37,403 bases of DNA from Mycobacterium sp. (GTDB lineage Bacteria > Actinomycetota > Actinomycetes > Mycobacteriales > Mycobacteriaceae): contig JAPLAO010000160.1 of the NCBI GenBank assembly GCA_026393245.1, positions 1 to 37,403 of the forward strand, read 5' to 3'. A model generated the notes under the pieces. That model saw nothing but the letters and a program-made list of their open reading frames with translations. It was not told the DNA's origin and ran no database searches. A program made the position numbers and the translations under genes. Positions within the stretch are counted from its first letter, which is position 1; each line of letters begins with the position of its first letter. Below are positions 17,657 through 27,105 of the stretch, piece after piece.

Positions 17657-19060
17657 ATGTTCGAATCTTGTGATGAGCCGACGTTGTTGGCGGCGATGTC
17701 GTGTGCGCAGCGTGACGAGCGGGCGGCGGTGGCGCGGCGGTTGTTGGCGGCGGGCCGGTTGTGTCAGGTGCGGATGGGTGATGGCGATGCGATGGATCGG
17801 TTTCAGTGGTGTGTCGATAACTGGGAGGCGGTGGCGGCGGAGGTGGCCGCGGAGTTGGGGGTGAGTCGGGGGCGGGCGTCCTCGGAGATGAATTACGGGG
17901 TGGAGTTGGTGGAGCGGTTGCCGAGGTTGGGTGCGGCGATGGCGGCCGGGTTGGTGGATTTCCGGGTGATCATGGTGGTGGTGTTTCGTACCGGGTTGAT
18001 TACCGATGCGGATGTGTTGGCGGTCATTGATGCCCAGTTGGCTGCGGCGGCGCCGGGGTGGAATGCGTTATCGCGGCGTCGGGTGACGGAGTTGGTGGAT
18101 TGGCGGGTGCGGGCACTTGATCCTGCGGCGGAGCGGGTGGTGCGTGATCGCGTGGAGGATCGTCATGTGGATATCGGTGAGTCCCAGAATGGGGTGACCC
18201 AGTTTTGGGGTGCGCTGCGCACCGCGGATGCCGCGGTGGTGGATCGGCGCCTGGATCTGGTGGCGGCGACGGTGTGCGGTGATGATTCGCGCACGAAGCG
18301 GCAGCGTCGCGCGGATGCGTTGGCGGCGTTAGCGGCGGGGCAGGACTCGATGGTGTGTGACTGCGGATCGGCGCAGTGCCCGGCCGCCGACGCTGGTGCC
18401 GCGCCGGCGCAGGTGGTGATTCATGTGTTGGCGGAGGCCGCCACGGTGTCCGGGGATGGTGCCACGCCGGGGTATCTGCCGGGGTTTGGGGCGGTGGCGG
18501 CGGAGACGGTCCGGGATCTGGCCGCCCGGGCTCGGTTGCGACCGGTCAAGGCCGCCGATGAGTTCAGTGCGGAGCCGCAGTACCGGCCGTCGGTGGCGTT
18601 GGCGGAGTTCATTCGGGTCCGGGATTTGTGGTGTCGGTTCCCGGGGTGTGATGTGGCGGCGGAGTTCTGCGATCTCGACTACAGCGTTCCGTGGGCGTTG
18701 GGTGGGGTGACGCATCCGTCGAACATGCATCTGAAATGCCGTCCGCATCATCTGCTCAAAACTTTTTGGTGCGGCGAGAATGGCTGGGCCGAAAAGCAAT
18801 CCCCGGACGGCACCATCGTGTTCACCTCGCCATCGGGGCGCACCTACACGACCACACCGGGCGGGGCCTTGTTCTTCCCGCAACTGGCCACCCCCACCGA
18901 GACACTCACCCCCGCGGTGCCGCGACCAGACTCAGCACCGGGGCGCACCCTGATGATGCCCACCCGAAAACGCACCCGCGCCGCTGAACGCGCCGCCCGC
19001 ACCGCCTGGGAACGCGGCCTCAACGAAGCACGCTGGGCCGCCGACCCACCACCGTTCTAG
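17657..19060 (+). CDS. DUF222 / HNH endonuclease-family protein (13E12 type), first HNH His replaced by Tyr
   Basis: Protein of 467 residues of the REP13E12 family, which is multicopy in mycobacteria. The start ATG 17657 gives [14 protein letters not shown]; the track extension to 17384 runs antisense through accA3. Residues to about 300 form the DUF222 domain. The C-terminal HNH zinc-finger region has CRFPGC, then [13 protein letters not shown], then [15 protein letters not shown]. In the family the second block is normally D-H-x-x-P/A, so the usual first catalytic His appears as Tyr and nuclease activity is doubtful. It lies between sufE-like and accA3 on the opposite strand, where M. tuberculosis has those two genes adjacent, so it was probably inserted. 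Codon use is TTG/GTG/GGG-rich up to about 18740 and C-ending after that, suggesting a mosaic. Confidence 0.85.
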   Translation: MFESCDEPTLLAAMSCAQRDERAAVARRLLAAGRLCQVRMGDGDAMDRFQWCVDNWEAVAAEVAAELGVSRGRASSEMNYGVELVERLPRLGAAMAAGLVDFRVIMVVVFRTGLITDADVLAVIDAQLAAAAPGWNALSRRRVTELVDWRVRALDPAAERVVRDRVEDRHVDIGESQNGVTQFWGALRTADAAVVDRRLDLVAATVCGDDSRTKRQRRADALAALAAGQDSMVCDCGSAQCPAADAGAAPAQVVIHVLAEAATVSGDGATPGYLPGFGAVAAETVRDLAARARLRPVKAADEFSAEPQYRPSVALAEFIRVRDLWCRFPGCDVAAEFCDLDYSVPWALGGVTHPSNMHLKCRPHHLLKTFWCGENGWAEKQSPDGTIVFTSPSGRTYTTTPGGALFFPQLATPTETLTPAVPRPDSAPGRTLMMPTRKRTRAAERAARTAWERGLNEARWAADPPPF

Positions 19061-19473
19061 GCGGCGCGCAACCGCCGTTTGATCCGGGTCAGCATGGCCG
19101 ACATGCCGCGCAGCCGTAACGGGCTGATCAGTGCCGCCAGGCCGAGTTCGGAATAGAAGTCATCCGGTACCGCGAGGATGTCCGCCGCCGGTTGGCCGTC
19201 GAGACCCGCCGCCAGGATCGAGGCGAACCCGCGGGTGGTCGGTGCCTCGGCCGGCGCGCTGAAGTACAGCCGGACATTGTCGCGATCGGCGGCGTCCACA
19301 TGAAGGAAGAGTGGCGACTGACATTCCGGCACCGGTTCCATTGCCGCCACGGTGAGGTCGCCGGGCAGGGCGGGCAGTTCGTTGGCGAATTCCAGCAGGA
19401 GGTTGAGCTTGTCCTGACCGGCCATCTCGGCGAACTCCGAGACCACTTCGGCCAGCGGTGCGGGCATGCTCAC
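19057..19473 (-). CDS. SufE-like Fe-S/sulfur-transfer protein (Rv3284-like)
   Basis: SufE family protein of 138 residues, a usual length. It accepts persulfide sulfur from a donor and passes it on. [11 protein letters not shown] near residue 55 carries the active-site cysteine of the family, and [15 protein letters not shown] and [14 protein letters not shown] are family-conserved helices. The GTG at 19473 ([14 protein letters not shown]) overlaps the sseA stop as GTGA; ATG at 19467 is the alternative. The track start at 19548 lies inside sseA and is unlikely. Coupling to a thiosulfate sulfurtransferase-like gene suggests the two act in one sulfur-relay step, as inference. It ends 4 bp into the convergent end of the HNH gene. 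Confidence 0.88.
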   Translation of the reverse strand: MSMPAPLAEVVSEFAEMAGQDKLNLLLEFANELPALPGDLTVAAMEPVPECQSPLFLHVDAADRDNVRLYFSAPAEAPTTRGFASILAAGLDGQPAADILAVPDDFYSELGLAALISPLRLRGMSAMLTRIKRRLRAA

Positions 19474-20399
19474 CGGGCGCCGGCCGCGGATCCCGGTTGG
19501 TCGCCGACGGCCACCGGCACCCGCACGGCGTTGCCCCACTCCGTCCACGACCCGTCATAGTTGCGCACACCGGGGATGCCGAGCAGGTGGGTCAGCACGA
19601 ACCAGGTATGGCTGGACCGCTCGCCGATGCGGCAGTAGGCGATGTTGTTGTCGCCGGGGGTGACGAAGGAGTAGATCTCGTCAAGTTCGGCGCGGGTGCG
19701 GAACCGGCCGGTCTCGTCGGCTGCCTTGGCCCACGGCACCGAAACCGCGGTGGGGATGTGGCCGCCGCGCAACGCCCCCTCCTCGGGATAGTCCGGCATG
19801 TGGGTGCGTTCGCCGGTGTACTCCAGCGGCGAGCGGACGTCGATCAGGGTGGACGTGCCCAGCGACGCCAGCACGTCGGCCTGGAAGGCCCTGATCTGCG
19901 ATGAGCCTCTCGGGCGAAGAGCGTCGGGCACAGTGTCGTTGCGCTGCACCACGGGATAACCGGTGGTTCTCGTCTCGGGGACATCCAGTGTCGTATCGCG
20001 GCCCTCTGCCAGCCACGCGTCGCGGCCGCCGTTGAGAAGGCGGACGTCAGGGTGGCCGAACAGGGTGAACACCCAGAGCGCGTAGGCCGCCCACCAGTTG
20101 CTCTTGTCGCCGTAGATCACCACGGTGTCATCGCGCGAAATCCCTTTGCGATTCATCAGATTCGCGAACTGCTCGCCGTCGATGTAGTCGCGCACGTGCG
20201 GGTCGTTGAGGTCAAGGTGCCAATCGATCTTGACCGCGCAGGGGATGTGCCCGACGTCGTAGAGCAACACGTCCTCATTGGACTCGACGATCACCAGGCC
20301 GGGTGTGCCCAGATGTTCCGACAGCCAGTCGCCGGTGACCAGACTCTCGGGGTGGGCGTAGTCCTGCAGGGCGGCGGTGGGATCCGGGGGCAATGACAC
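19470..20399 (-). CDS. sseA: Thiosulfate/3-mercaptopyruvate sulfurtransferase (tandem rhodanese) SseA
   Basis: Protein of 309 residues with two rhodanese domains, which transfers sulfane sulfur to cyanide or thiol acceptors. The N-terminal inactive domain includes [18 protein letters not shown]. The C-terminal domain has [12 protein letters not shown] and the active-site loop [10 protein letters not shown] with catalytic C256. I start at GTG 20399 ([20 protein letters not shown]), because the track extension to 20828 is Arg-rich and runs antisense-like through maf. It lies 17 bp downstream of maf on the same strand and overlaps the SufE-like gene, in the same order (maf, sseA, sufE-like) as in M. 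tuberculosis. Confidence 0.92.
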   Translation of the reverse strand: MSLPPDPTAALQDYAHPESLVTGDWLSEHLGTPGLVIVESNEDVLLYDVGHIPCAVKIDWHLDLNDPHVRDYIDGEQFANLMNRKGISRDDTVVIYGDKSNWWAAYALWVFTLFGHPDVRLLNGGRDAWLAEGRDTTLDVPETRTTGYPVVQRNDTVPDALRPRGSSQIRAFQADVLASLGTSTLIDVRSPLEYTGERTHMPDYPEEGALRGGHIPTAVSVPWAKAADETGRFRTRAELDEIYSFVTPGDNNIAYCRIGERSSHTWFVLTHLLGIPGVRNYDGSWTEWGNAVRVPVAVGDQPGSAAGAR

Positions 20400-20416
20400 G
20401 AAGGCCAGCCTACCGA

Positions 20417-21058
20417 TCAGCTGATCGGGTTGGCTGCCCAGAGGTCGCCGATCGACAGGCCGACCGATTCCAGTAGCCGCCGGGTCACGGCCAGGCCGAG
20501 ACCCACCACGTTGGACGGATCGCCCTCGACACCATCGACGAACCAGCCGCCCAGTCCGTCGATGGTGAAGGCGCCCGCCACATTCAGTGGTTCGCCGCTG
20601 GCGATGTAGGCGGCCAGTTCGGCCTCGGTGGGAATGCCGAACCGCACAGTAGTCACCTCCGCGGCGGTTTCGGTCGCGGCGATGCGCGCGTCGAGTATGC
20701 GGACTACGCAGTGTCCGGTGAAGAGTTGTCCGGCCCGGCCGGCCATCGAATTCCATTGGCGCCGAGCCTGTTCCGGAGTTCTGGGCTTGCCGCGGAGTTC
20801 GCCGTCGACGTAGAGCATCGAGTCGCAACCGATCACCACACAGTCGGCGGCCACGCGCGCATCCAACTCGCGGGCCACCGCGTCGGCTTTCGCACGGGCC
20901 AGCGTGGTGACGACCGCGGCCGGATCCGGGTCGGCACCGAGGGCGGCGATTGCGGCGTCCTCATCGACGCCGGACACAGCGACCAGGGGGTCGATCCCGG
21001 CGCTGCGCAGCACGCGGAGCCGGCCGGTTGAGGCTGAACCAAGCACGATGCGGGTCAT
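20417..21058 (-). CDS. maf: Maf-family nucleoside triphosphate pyrophosphatase
   Basis: House-cleaning pyrophosphatase of 213 residues that hydrolyses non-canonical or methylated nucleoside triphosphates to monophosphates. The N-terminal [16 protein letters not shown] is the Maf signature (S-x-S-P-R-R type, with T-G here in place of P-R). [26 protein letters not shown] and [13 protein letters not shown] are the other conserved blocks, and the [25 protein letters not shown] tail is typical of the actinobacterial form. The start ATG at 21058 is immediately preceded by the 29-bp tandem repeats. It belongs to the accD5-accE5-maf-sseA gene string. Confidence 0.93.
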   Translation of the reverse strand: MTRIVLGSASTGRLRVLRSAGIDPLVAVSGVDEDAAIAALGADPDPAAVVTTLARAKADAVARELDARVAADCVVIGCDSMLYVDGELRGKPRTPEQARRQWNSMAGRAGQLFTGHCVVRILDARIAATETAAEVTTVRFGIPTEAELAAYIASGEPLNVAGAFTIDGLGGWFVDGVEGDPSNVVGLGLAVTRRLLESVGLSIGDLWAANPIS

Positions 21059-21060
21059 GG

Positions 21061-21157
21061 CGTCATCTACTGCCCCGGGCGTACGGCCCGATCATCTACT
21101 GCCCCGGGCGTACAGCCCGATCATCGGCTGCCCCGGGCGTACAGCCCGATCATCTAC
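21061..21157. repeat. Three tandem 29-bp repeats (plus a partial unit) with hairpin potential, between accE5 and maf
   Basis: Units at 21061-21089, 21090-21118 and 21119-21147 share GATCATCTACTGCCCCGGGC followed by GTACAGCCC, with one or two substitutions each. A partial fourth copy (GATCATCTAC) covers the accE5 stop. Each unit contains CGGGC-GTACR-GCCCG, a 5-bp stem with a 5-nt loop, so the array can form three hairpins in the accE5-maf transcript. The duplicated segment also repeats the end of accE5 (TAGATGATC on the minus strand). It is a VNTR/minisatellite-like locus, with only three units and no cas genes. Confidence 0.85.
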
Positions 21158-21392
21158 GGACGTGGGTCCGCTCGAGCAGGGTAATGCGCTGCCAACTGGT
21201 CATCGGGTAGCGAAGTTTGTCGACCGGATGGCCCCAGAGGTTGATTTCGGCCGGGCCGGTATCGGCCGGTGCGCCGCTCAGACCGGCCAGAACTGTGACC
21301 ACCGCTGCGATCTCGGCGTCGGTGGGATTGCCCTTGAGGATGCGAATCTCGCTCACAGGTGTCTGATCGTTCGCCTCACTCGTTCGGCTCAC
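21150..21392 (-). CDS. accE5: Acyl-CoA carboxylase epsilon subunit AccE5
   Basis: Small protein of 80 residues that stabilises and activates the AccA3-AccD5 complex. [20 protein letters not shown] is the conserved epsilon core, and the C-terminal [20 protein letters not shown] is typical. The M. tuberculosis subunit has a longer N-terminal region, so this is the short form. The GTG at 21392 overlaps the accD5 stop as GTGA, showing translational coupling with its partner. Its last codons and stop lie in the partial copy of the 29-bp repeat. Confidence 0.9.
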   Translation of the reverse strand: MSRTSEANDQTPVSEIRILKGNPTDAEIAAVVTVLAGLSGAPADTGPAEINLWGHPVDKLRYPMTSWQRITLLERTHVRR

Positions 21393-22999
21393 AGGGGAAT
21401 ATTCCCGTGCTTCTTGGGCGGGACCTGAACCAGTTTGCGTTCCAGCAGGCGCAGCGAAGTGGCGATGTAGCCGCGGGTGTGCGAGGGCGGGATGACCGCG
21501 TCCAGGTATCCGCGCTCCGCCGCGATGTACGGATTGACCAGGGTGTCCTCGTAGTCGCGCTGCAACTCCAACCGCAGCGCGTCGACGTCCTGGCCGTCGC
21601 GCGCGGCGTCGGTGAGTTGCTTGCGGTAGACGAAGCCCACCGCGCCGGAGGCGCCCATCACGGCGATCTGCGCGCTGGGCCAGGCGACGTTGACATCGCA
21701 GCCCATGTCCTTGGAGCCCATCACGCAGTAGGCACCCCCGTAGGCCTTGCGGGTGATGACGGTGATCTTGGCGACGGTGGCCTCACCGTAGGCGTACAGC
21801 AGCTTGGCGCCACGGCGGATGATGCCGCTGTACTCCTGCTCGGTTCCCGGCAGGAAGCCGGGAACGTCCACCAGCATGACGATCGGCACGTTGAAGCAGT
21901 CGCAGGTCCGGATGAACCGCGCGGCCTTCTCCGAGGCGTTGATGTCTAGGCAACCGGCGAATTGCGTCGGCTGGTTAGCCACGATACCCACGGGTCGACC
22001 GTCCACTCTCCCGAAGCCGACGATGATGTTCTGCGCGTAACCGGCCTGCACCTCGAGGAACTCGTCGTCGTCGAGGATCCGGGTGATGACCTCATGCATG
22101 TCGTACGGCTGATTCGGCGAGTCCGGGATCAGGGTGTCCAGTTCGAGGTCCTCGTCGGTGAGGTTGTCCTCGATCGCACCCGGATGCGGCGGCGTTGAAG
22201 TGCGCGGCGGATCGGTGAAGTTGTTGGCCGGCAGGTAGCTCAGCAGTTCGCGGACATAATCGAAGGCATCCTGCTCGCCGGAGGCGACGTAGTGCGCGGT
22301 GCCGGACTTGGCCATATGGGTCTGAGCGCCACCGAGTTCCTCCATGGTGACGTCCTCGCCGGTGACGGTTTTGATGACGTCGGGTCCGGTGATGAACATC
22401 TGGCTGGTCTCGTTGACCATGATGACGAAGTCGGTTAGCGCGGGGGAGTACACGTGTCCGCCGGCCGCCGCACCCATGATCAATGAGATCTGCGGGATCA
22501 CGCCGGAGGCGAGGATGTTGTTCCGGAAGATCCGGCTGTACAGGCCCAGCGACACCACACCCTCCTGGATGCGGGCACCGGCACCGTCGTTGATCCCGAT
22601 CAGAGGACGCCCGGTCTTCAGCGCCAATTCCTGCACCTTGACGATCTTCTCGCCGTAAACCTCGCCGAGGCTGCCGCCGAACACCGTCGCGTCCTGGCTG
22701 AAGATGCATACGTTGCGGCCGTCGATGGTGCCGTAGCCGGTGACCACGCCATCGCCGACCGGCCGGTTGTCCTGCAGGCCGAAGTTGGTGCTGCGGTGGC
22801 GCGCCAGGCCGTCGAGTTCCACGAAGGAACCCTCGTCGAGCAGGGTCAGGATGCGTTCCCGGGCGGTCAGCTTGCCTTTGGCGTGGGTTTTCTCGACCGC
22901 GGCCTCGCCCACCGGATGCAGCGCCTCCTCGGCACGCTTGCGCAGATCGGCCAGTTTTCCGGCAGTCGTATGGATGTCCGGTTCGGTAACGCTCGTCAT
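21389..22999 (-). CDS. accD5: Acyl-CoA carboxylase beta subunit AccD5 (propionyl-CoA carboxylase type)
   Basis: Carboxyltransferase of 536 residues that moves CO2 from biotinyl-AccA3 to propionyl-CoA (and acetyl-CoA), giving methylmalonyl-CoA for methyl-branched lipids. The start is ATG 22999 ([20 protein letters not shown]); the 15 extra track residues overlap the divergent gene. The N-terminal crotonase-like half includes [30 protein letters not shown] and the oxyanion-hole segment [18 protein letters not shown]. The C-terminal half has [28 protein letters not shown] and [13 protein letters not shown]. Length and motifs are normal. A TACCAT hexamer 8 nt upstream of the ATG suggests a leaderless mRNA. 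The divergent PH-domain gene begins only 17 bp away. Confidence 0.96.
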   Translation of the reverse strand: MTSVTEPDIHTTAGKLADLRKRAEEALHPVGEAAVEKTHAKGKLTARERILTLLDEGSFVELDGLARHRSTNFGLQDNRPVGDGVVTGYGTIDGRNVCIFSQDATVFGGSLGEVYGEKIVKVQELALKTGRPLIGINDGAGARIQEGVVSLGLYSRIFRNNILASGVIPQISLIMGAAAGGHVYSPALTDFVIMVNETSQMFITGPDVIKTVTGEDVTMEELGGAQTHMAKSGTAHYVASGEQDAFDYVRELLSYLPANNFTDPPRTSTPPHPGAIEDNLTDEDLELDTLIPDSPNQPYDMHEVITRILDDDEFLEVQAGYAQNIIVGFGRVDGRPVGIVANQPTQFAGCLDINASEKAARFIRTCDCFNVPIVMLVDVPGFLPGTEQEYSGIIRRGAKLLYAYGEATVAKITVITRKAYGGAYCVMGSKDMGCDVNVAWPSAQIAVMGASGAVGFVYRKQLTDAARDGQDVDALRLELQRDYEDTLVNPYIAAERGYLDAVIPPSHTRGYIATSLRLLERKLVQVPPKKHGNIPL

Positions 23000-23007
23000 G
23001 GGTGACG

Positions 23008-23013
23008 ATGGTA
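23008..23013 (-). promoter_or_regulatory. Putative -10 box of accD5
   Basis: Minus-strand TACCAT, 8 nt before the accD5 ATG, inside a 17-bp divergent gap. Its upstream promoter elements would have to lie within the coding start of the PH-domain gene. Confidence 0.4.
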
Positions 23014-23016
23014 CCC

Positions 23017-23529
23017 ATGGGCTACCCCGACAATGTGCTGGCAACCGACGAGCAGGTGGCGCTGCACCGTCATCCGCACTGGAAGCGCTTGATCGCTCCG
23101 GTCATGGCGCTGTTGGTGGCGACGGCGTTGGCCGCCTTTCTCGCCGCGCTAGTCGCCAGGACCGGCTGGGATGCCAACACCAAGAGGGTGGTGTCGGCGG
23201 TGATTGCGGCGATCTGGCTGGCGTTGGTCGCCTGGCTGACGCTACGGCCGTTCCTCGCCTGGCTGACGACCCACTTCGTGATCACCGACCGGCGGGTGAT
23301 GTACCGCCACGGTGTGCTGACCCGGGCCGGTATCGACATTCCCCTGGCGCGGATCAACAGCGTCGAGTTCCGTCATGGTCTATTCGACCGGATGGTGCGC
23401 ACCGGCACCCTGATCATTGAATCGGCGTCGCAGGATCCGTTGGAGTTTTACGACATTCCGCGGGTAGAGCAGGTGCACTCGCTGCTGTATCACGAAGTCT
23501 TCGACACCTTGGATTCCGACGAGTACTGA
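23017..23529 (+). CDS. Membrane protein with bacterial PH (DUF304) domain, Rv3278c-like
   Basis: Protein of 170 residues. The N-terminus is cytoplasmic, followed by two membrane helices (about 30-50 and 58-80: [19 protein letters not shown] and [17 protein letters not shown]). The C-terminal part is a bacterial pleckstrin-homology domain: [40 protein letters not shown] and [20 protein letters not shown]. Its function is unknown. The start ATG 23017 ([13 protein letters not shown]) is preferred over the track's 23002, which would overlap the accD5 promoter. The gene is divergent from accD5 and convergent with the GtrA-family gene, leaving a 3-bp gap at the stops. Confidence 0.85.
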   Translation: MGYPDNVLATDEQVALHRHPHWKRLIAPVMALLVATALAAFLAALVARTGWDANTKRVVSAVIAAIWLALVAWLTLRPFLAWLTTHFVITDRRVMYRHGVLTRAGIDIPLARINSVEFRHGLFDRMVRTGTLIIESASQDPLEFYDIPRVEQVHSLLYHEVFDTLDSDEY

Positions 23530-23532
23530 CAC

Positions 23533-24132
23533 TCAATGGTTCTCGTGCGCCGATATCCGGTCCTCGATCGCCTCGGTGATACCGCCGGCGGTCAGGGCCG
23601 ATTCCAGCGCATGGTCGGGGTCACCGGCCAACTCATCGGGGAAGACCCAGCGACGCAGCGCCCAGAATCGGAATGCCATCTGCAGCAGATTGCCGATCAG
23701 GTAGGCCGAGACGAAGTCTGCGATGTTCTCCATGGTCAGCGAAACATTCGGCACCCGCAGGCCCAGTACATAGCTCGACACCCACAGTGGCGCCATGCTC
23801 AGCAACACACCCACACCGCTGACCCCGAAGAACAACAGTGCCTCATGGTGGCGTTCTCGGCCGCCGCGGTCGCGGAAACTCCACTCCCGATTGAGGATGT
23901 AGGAGGCGATCACCGCGACGATCCCGGAGATCACCTTGGCCGTCACCGGCTTGGGTTCCAGGATGGTCAATTTGAGGGTGTAGAAGATCACCGAGTCGAT
24001 GATGAATGTCGTGGCTCCGACGATCGCGAACTTGATCAGTTCATGGTGCTGTTCGGCGAAGGGCCGGATCGGCCGGGGCAACCGGGCGATCGTGGCATCA
24101 GCGAAGGACACAGTTAGCGAGTCTACGGACAT
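23533..24132 (-). CDS. GtrA-family membrane protein (Rv3277-like)
   Basis: Protein of 199 residues with four predicted membrane helices: LIKFAIVGATTFIIDSVIFY, VISGIVAVIASYILNREWSF, ALLFFGVSGVGVLLSMAPLW and DFVSAYLIGNLLQMAFRFWA. The arrangement and the N-R-x-W-x-F motif after helix two are those of GtrA proteins, which help flip or modify lipid-linked sugars for cell-surface glycans. The charged C-terminal tail is about 35 residues. A cell-wall role fits a neighbourhood containing wbbL and lcp1 but is inference. It is divergent from purK with a 65-bp gap. Confidence 0.88.
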   Translation of the reverse strand: MSVDSLTVSFADATIARLPRPIRPFAEQHHELIKFAIVGATTFIIDSVIFYTLKLTILEPKPVTAKVISGIVAVIASYILNREWSFRDRGGRERHHEALLFFGVSGVGVLLSMAPLWVSSYVLGLRVPNVSLTMENIADFVSAYLIGNLLQMAFRFWALRRWVFPDELAGDPDHALESALTAGGITEAIEDRISAHENH

Positions 24133-24197
24133 CGCTGCAGGTTGCGTAGCGGTGCTGGTTATCGCTGCGCGTGCTCGGCTATGACACGATATTGGCC

Positions 24198-25388
24198 GTG
24201 CCGAAGGTTGCGATGGTGGGTGGCGGTCAACTGGCCAGAATGACCCATCAGGCCGCGATCGCCCTCGGGCAGAGCCTGCGTGTGCTGGCAGCGGACCCCG
24301 GTGATCCGGCCGCCCAGGTGAGCCCCGACGTCGTCATCGGATCCCACACCGATCTGGATGCGCTACGGCGGGTCGCGGCCGGCGCTGATGCGCTGACCTT
24401 CGACCACGAGCACGTTCCCACCGAACTGCTGGAAGCCCTCGTCGCCGACGGAGTAGCGGTGTTGCCGCCTCCGGGGGCGCTGGTGTTCGCCCAGGACAAG
24501 TTGGCGATGCGCCGTCGGCTCACAGAGTTGGGCGTGCCGGTGCCGCAGTTTGCGGAGGTTCGGACGGTCGACGACGTCGACGCGTTCGCCGCTCGGATCG
24601 ACGCACCGGTGGTGGTCAAGACGGTGCGCGGTGGCTACGACGGCCGCGGGGTGGTGCTGACCACCGATCGCGGACACGCCCGCCAGGTGGTGTCGGGTTA
24701 CCTCGATGCCGGTGTGCCGGTTCTGCTCGAGGAGCGGGTCTCGATGCGGCGGGAGCTTTCGGCATTGGTGGCACGCTCGCCGCTCGGGCAGGGCGCTGCC
24801 TGGCCGGTGGTGGAAACCGTTCAGCGGGAGGGGATTTGCGTCACCGTGTTGGCGCCGGCACCAGATTTGCCCGATCGGCTTGCCGTCGAGGCCGAGGCGC
24901 TGGGGCTACGCATCGCCGCAGAACTGGGTGTGGTCGGGGTGCTTGCCGTCGAGCTTTTCGAGACGACCGACGGCACGTTGATGGTCAACGAGTTGGCCAT
25001 GCGCCCGCACAACTCCGGCCACTGGACCATGAACGGCTCGACCACCAGTCAGTTCGAGCAACATCTGCGGGCGGTGCTGGACTATCCGCTCGGTGACACC
25101 CGGGCGATCGCCCCGGTGACCGTGATGGCCAACGTGCTCGGCGCCGCGGAGGTTCCGTCGATGAGCATGGACGAACGACTGCACCACCTGTTCGGCCGAA
25201 TCCCGGACGCCCAGGTGCACCTCTACGGGAAACAGGAGCGGCCGGGCCGCAAGATCGGTCATGTGAACGTTCTGGGCTCCGATCTCGGATCGGTTCGGGA
25301 GCGTGCGGAGCGGGCGGCACACTGGATATCGCACGCCCGCTGGTCTGATAATTGGGGGACCGACGGAGGGGATGAGCATGGCCGGTAA
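24198..25388 (+). CDS. purK: N5-carboxyaminoimidazole ribonucleotide synthetase PurK
   Basis: ATP-grasp enzyme of 396 residues for purine synthesis: AIR + ATP + bicarbonate to N5-CAIR. I start at GTG 24198 ([15 protein letters not shown]); the track start 24171 adds nine residues with no better ribosome site, and a CACGAT hexamer lies 7 nt upstream of 24198. [19 protein letters not shown] is the PurK N-terminus, [13 protein letters not shown] the ATP-grasp loop, and [32 protein letters not shown] the conserved C-terminal block. The 3' end overlaps purE by 11 bp, the usual purK-purE coupling. Confidence 0.95.
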   Translation: MPKVAMVGGGQLARMTHQAAIALGQSLRVLAADPGDPAAQVSPDVVIGSHTDLDALRRVAAGADALTFDHEHVPTELLEALVADGVAVLPPPGALVFAQDKLAMRRRLTELGVPVPQFAEVRTVDDVDAFAARIDAPVVVKTVRGGYDGRGVVLTTDRGHARQVVSGYLDAGVPVLLEERVSMRRELSALVARSPLGQGAAWPVVETVQREGICVTVLAPAPDLPDRLAVEAEALGLRIAAELGVVGVLAVELFETTDGTLMVNELAMRPHNSGHWTMNGSTTSQFEQHLRAVLDYPLGDTRAIAPVTVMANVLGAAEVPSMSMDERLHHLFGRIPDAQVHLYGKQERPGRKIGHVNVLGSDLGSVRERAERAAHWISHARWSDNWGTDGGDEHGR

Positions 25389-25905
25389 CACCGCGCAGCA
25401 GCAGCAGCAGCCGCGAGTCGGCGTGATCATGGGCAGCGACAGCGACTGGCCGGTGATGGAGGCCGCCGCGACAGCACTGGCCGAATTCGACGTGCCCTTC
25501 GAGGTCGGTGTGGTGTCCGCGCACCGGACACCCGGTCGAATGCTGGACTACGCCCGCAGTGCGGCCGGCCGCGGCATCGAGGTGATCATCGCCGGTGCCG
25601 GCGGCGCGGCGCACCTGCCCGGCATGGTGGCTTCGGCCACGCCCCTGCCGGTGATCGGTGTTCCGGTGCCGCTGGCCACACTCGACGGCCTGGATTCCCT
25701 GCTGTCGATCGTCCAGATGCCGGCTGGCGTGCCGGTGGCTTGCGTGTCGATCGGCGGTGCCCGCAACGCGGGGTTACTGGCGGTGCGGATCCTCGCCTCA
25801 TCCGATCCGGGCCTACGCGCGCGGATGGAGGATTTCCAGACCGGCCTGGAAGCTGAGGTCATGGAGAAGGATCGGGCGCTGAGGGCGCAGTTGCTAGGCG
25901 AGTAA
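25378..25905 (+). CDS. purE: N5-CAIR mutase PurE
   Basis: Class I PurE of 175 residues, converting N5-CAIR to CAIR. It has [10 protein letters not shown] near the N-terminus, the SAHRTPGRM active-site loop with the catalytic His, and [20 protein letters not shown] at 25365-25369 is spaced 8 nt from ATG 25378, which decides for this start over the in-frame ATG at 25372 (2 nt). A short Gln run (QQQQQ, encoded by CAG repeats) precedes the fold and could vary between strains. It is the second gene of purK-purE. Confidence 0.95.
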   Translation: MAGNTAQQQQQPRVGVIMGSDSDWPVMEAAATALAEFDVPFEVGVVSAHRTPGRMLDYARSAAGRGIEVIIAGAGGAAHLPGMVASATPLPVIGVPVPLATLDGLDSLLSIVQMPAGVPVACVSIGGARNAGLLAVRILASSDPGLRARMEDFQTGLEAEVMEKDRALRAQLLGE

Positions 25906-25947
25906 GCACACAGGTAAATTAGCTCGGTAAAGCTTGAGGAGGCTGGC

Positions 25948-27105
25948 ATGTCAGGTAACCCGTCGTTCGATGTCTTCAAATTGCCGGACGAGCACGAGGA
26001 GTTGCGGGCCGCCATCCGCGCGCTGGCGGAAAAGGAGATCGAGCCGTACGCCGCCGCGGTCGACGAAGACGCGCGCTTCCCGCAGGAGGCCCTCGACGCC
26101 CTGAACGCGTCGGGCTTCAACGCGATTCACGTGCCCGACGAGTTCGGCGGTCAGGGAGCGGACTCGGTGGCCGCCTGCATTGTCATCGAGGAGGTCGCCC
26201 GGGTCGACGCGTCGGCGTCGCTGATCCCGGCGGTCAACAAACTCGGCACCATGGGTCTGATCCTGCGCGGCTCGGATGATTTGAAGAAGCAGGTGCTGCC
26301 GGATATCGCCAACGGCAAGATGGCCTCCTACGCGCTCTCGGAGCGCGAGGCCGGCAGTGACGCCGCCGCCATGCGGACCCGCGCGAAGGCCGACGGCGAC
26401 TTCTGGATTCTCAACGGTTCCAAGTGCTGGATCACTAACGGCGGCAAGTCCGCCTGGTACACCGTGATGGCGGTGACTGATCCCGACAAGGGCGCCAACG
26501 GTATCTCGGCGTTCATGGTTCACGAGGACGACGAGGGTTTCACCGTCGGGCCCAAGGAGCGCAAGCTGGGCATCAAGGGCTCACCCACCACCGAGCTGTA
26601 CTTCGAGAACTGCCGCGTCCCGGGCGACCGCATCATCGGCGAGCCGGGCACCGGGTTCAAGACCGCGTTGGCCACCCTTGACCACACCCGCCCCACCATC
26701 GGCGCCCAGGCGGTCGGTATCGCCCAGGGCGCAATCGACGCGGCGATCGCCTATACCAAGGACCGCAAGCAGTTTGGCCGCACGGTCGCCGACAACCAGG
26801 GTGTCCAGTTCATGCTCGCCGATATGGCGATGAAGACCGAGGCCGCCCGACTGATGGTGTACTCGGCCGCCGCCCGCGCCGAACGCGGTGAGGCCGATCT
26901 CGGATTCATCTCCGCGGCCTCGAAATGTTTCGCCTCCGATATCGCGATGGAGGTCACCACCGACGCCGTGCAACTGTTCGGCGGGGCCGGCTACACCGTC
27001 GACTACCCGGTCGAGCGAATGATGCGCGACGCCAAGATCACTCAGATCTACGAGGGCACGAATCAGATTCAGCGGGTTGTGATGTCGCGGGCTCTGCTGC
27101 GCTAG
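25948..27105 (+). CDS. fadE25: Acyl-CoA dehydrogenase FadE25
   Basis: FAD enzyme of 385 residues that catalyses the first alpha,beta-dehydrogenation of acyl-CoAs. The N-terminal helices start after KLPDEHEELRAAIRALAEKE, YALSEREAGSDAAA binds substrate and flavin, CWITNGGKSAWYTVMAV is the flavin-binding strand, and the C-terminal TQIYEGTNQIQR carries the catalytic base E369. GAGGAGG stands 6-7 nt before the ATG. The gene follows purE by 42 bp, as in M. tuberculosis (Rv3274c). The stop overlaps the convergent birA stop within a CTAG. Confidence 0.95.
   Translation: MSGNPSFDVFKLPDEHEELRAAIRALAEKEIEPYAAAVDEDARFPQEALDALNASGFNAIHVPDEFGGQGADSVAACIVIEEVARVDASASLIPAVNKLGTMGLILRGSDDLKKQVLPDIANGKMASYALSEREAGSDAAAMRTRAKADGDFWILNGSKCWITNGGKSAWYTVMAVTDPDKGANGISAFMVHEDDEGFTVGPKERKLGIKGSPTTELYFENCRVPGDRIIGEPGTGFKTALATLDHTRPTIGAQAVGIAQGAIDAAIAYTKDRKQFGRTVADNQGVQFMLADMAMKTEAARLMVYSAAARAERGEADLGFISAASKCFASDIAMEVTTDAVQLFGGAGYTVDYPVERMMRDAKITQIYEGTNQIQRVVMSRALLR

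Noticed and set aside
21061-21157. Possible CRISPR array
   Set aside because: The 29-bp units are directly adjacent without spacers, there are only three, and no cas gene is nearby; it is a simple tandem repeat.
22092-23018. 308-aa minus-strand ORF overlapping accD5 in another frame
   Set aside because: Arg/Gly-rich shadow of accD5, typical of high-GC DNA.
25390-25405. CAG repeat encoding QQQQQ in purE as a regulatory microsatellite
   Set aside because: Only five units in a non-conserved N-terminal tail; noted in the gene entry but not enough for a separate claim.
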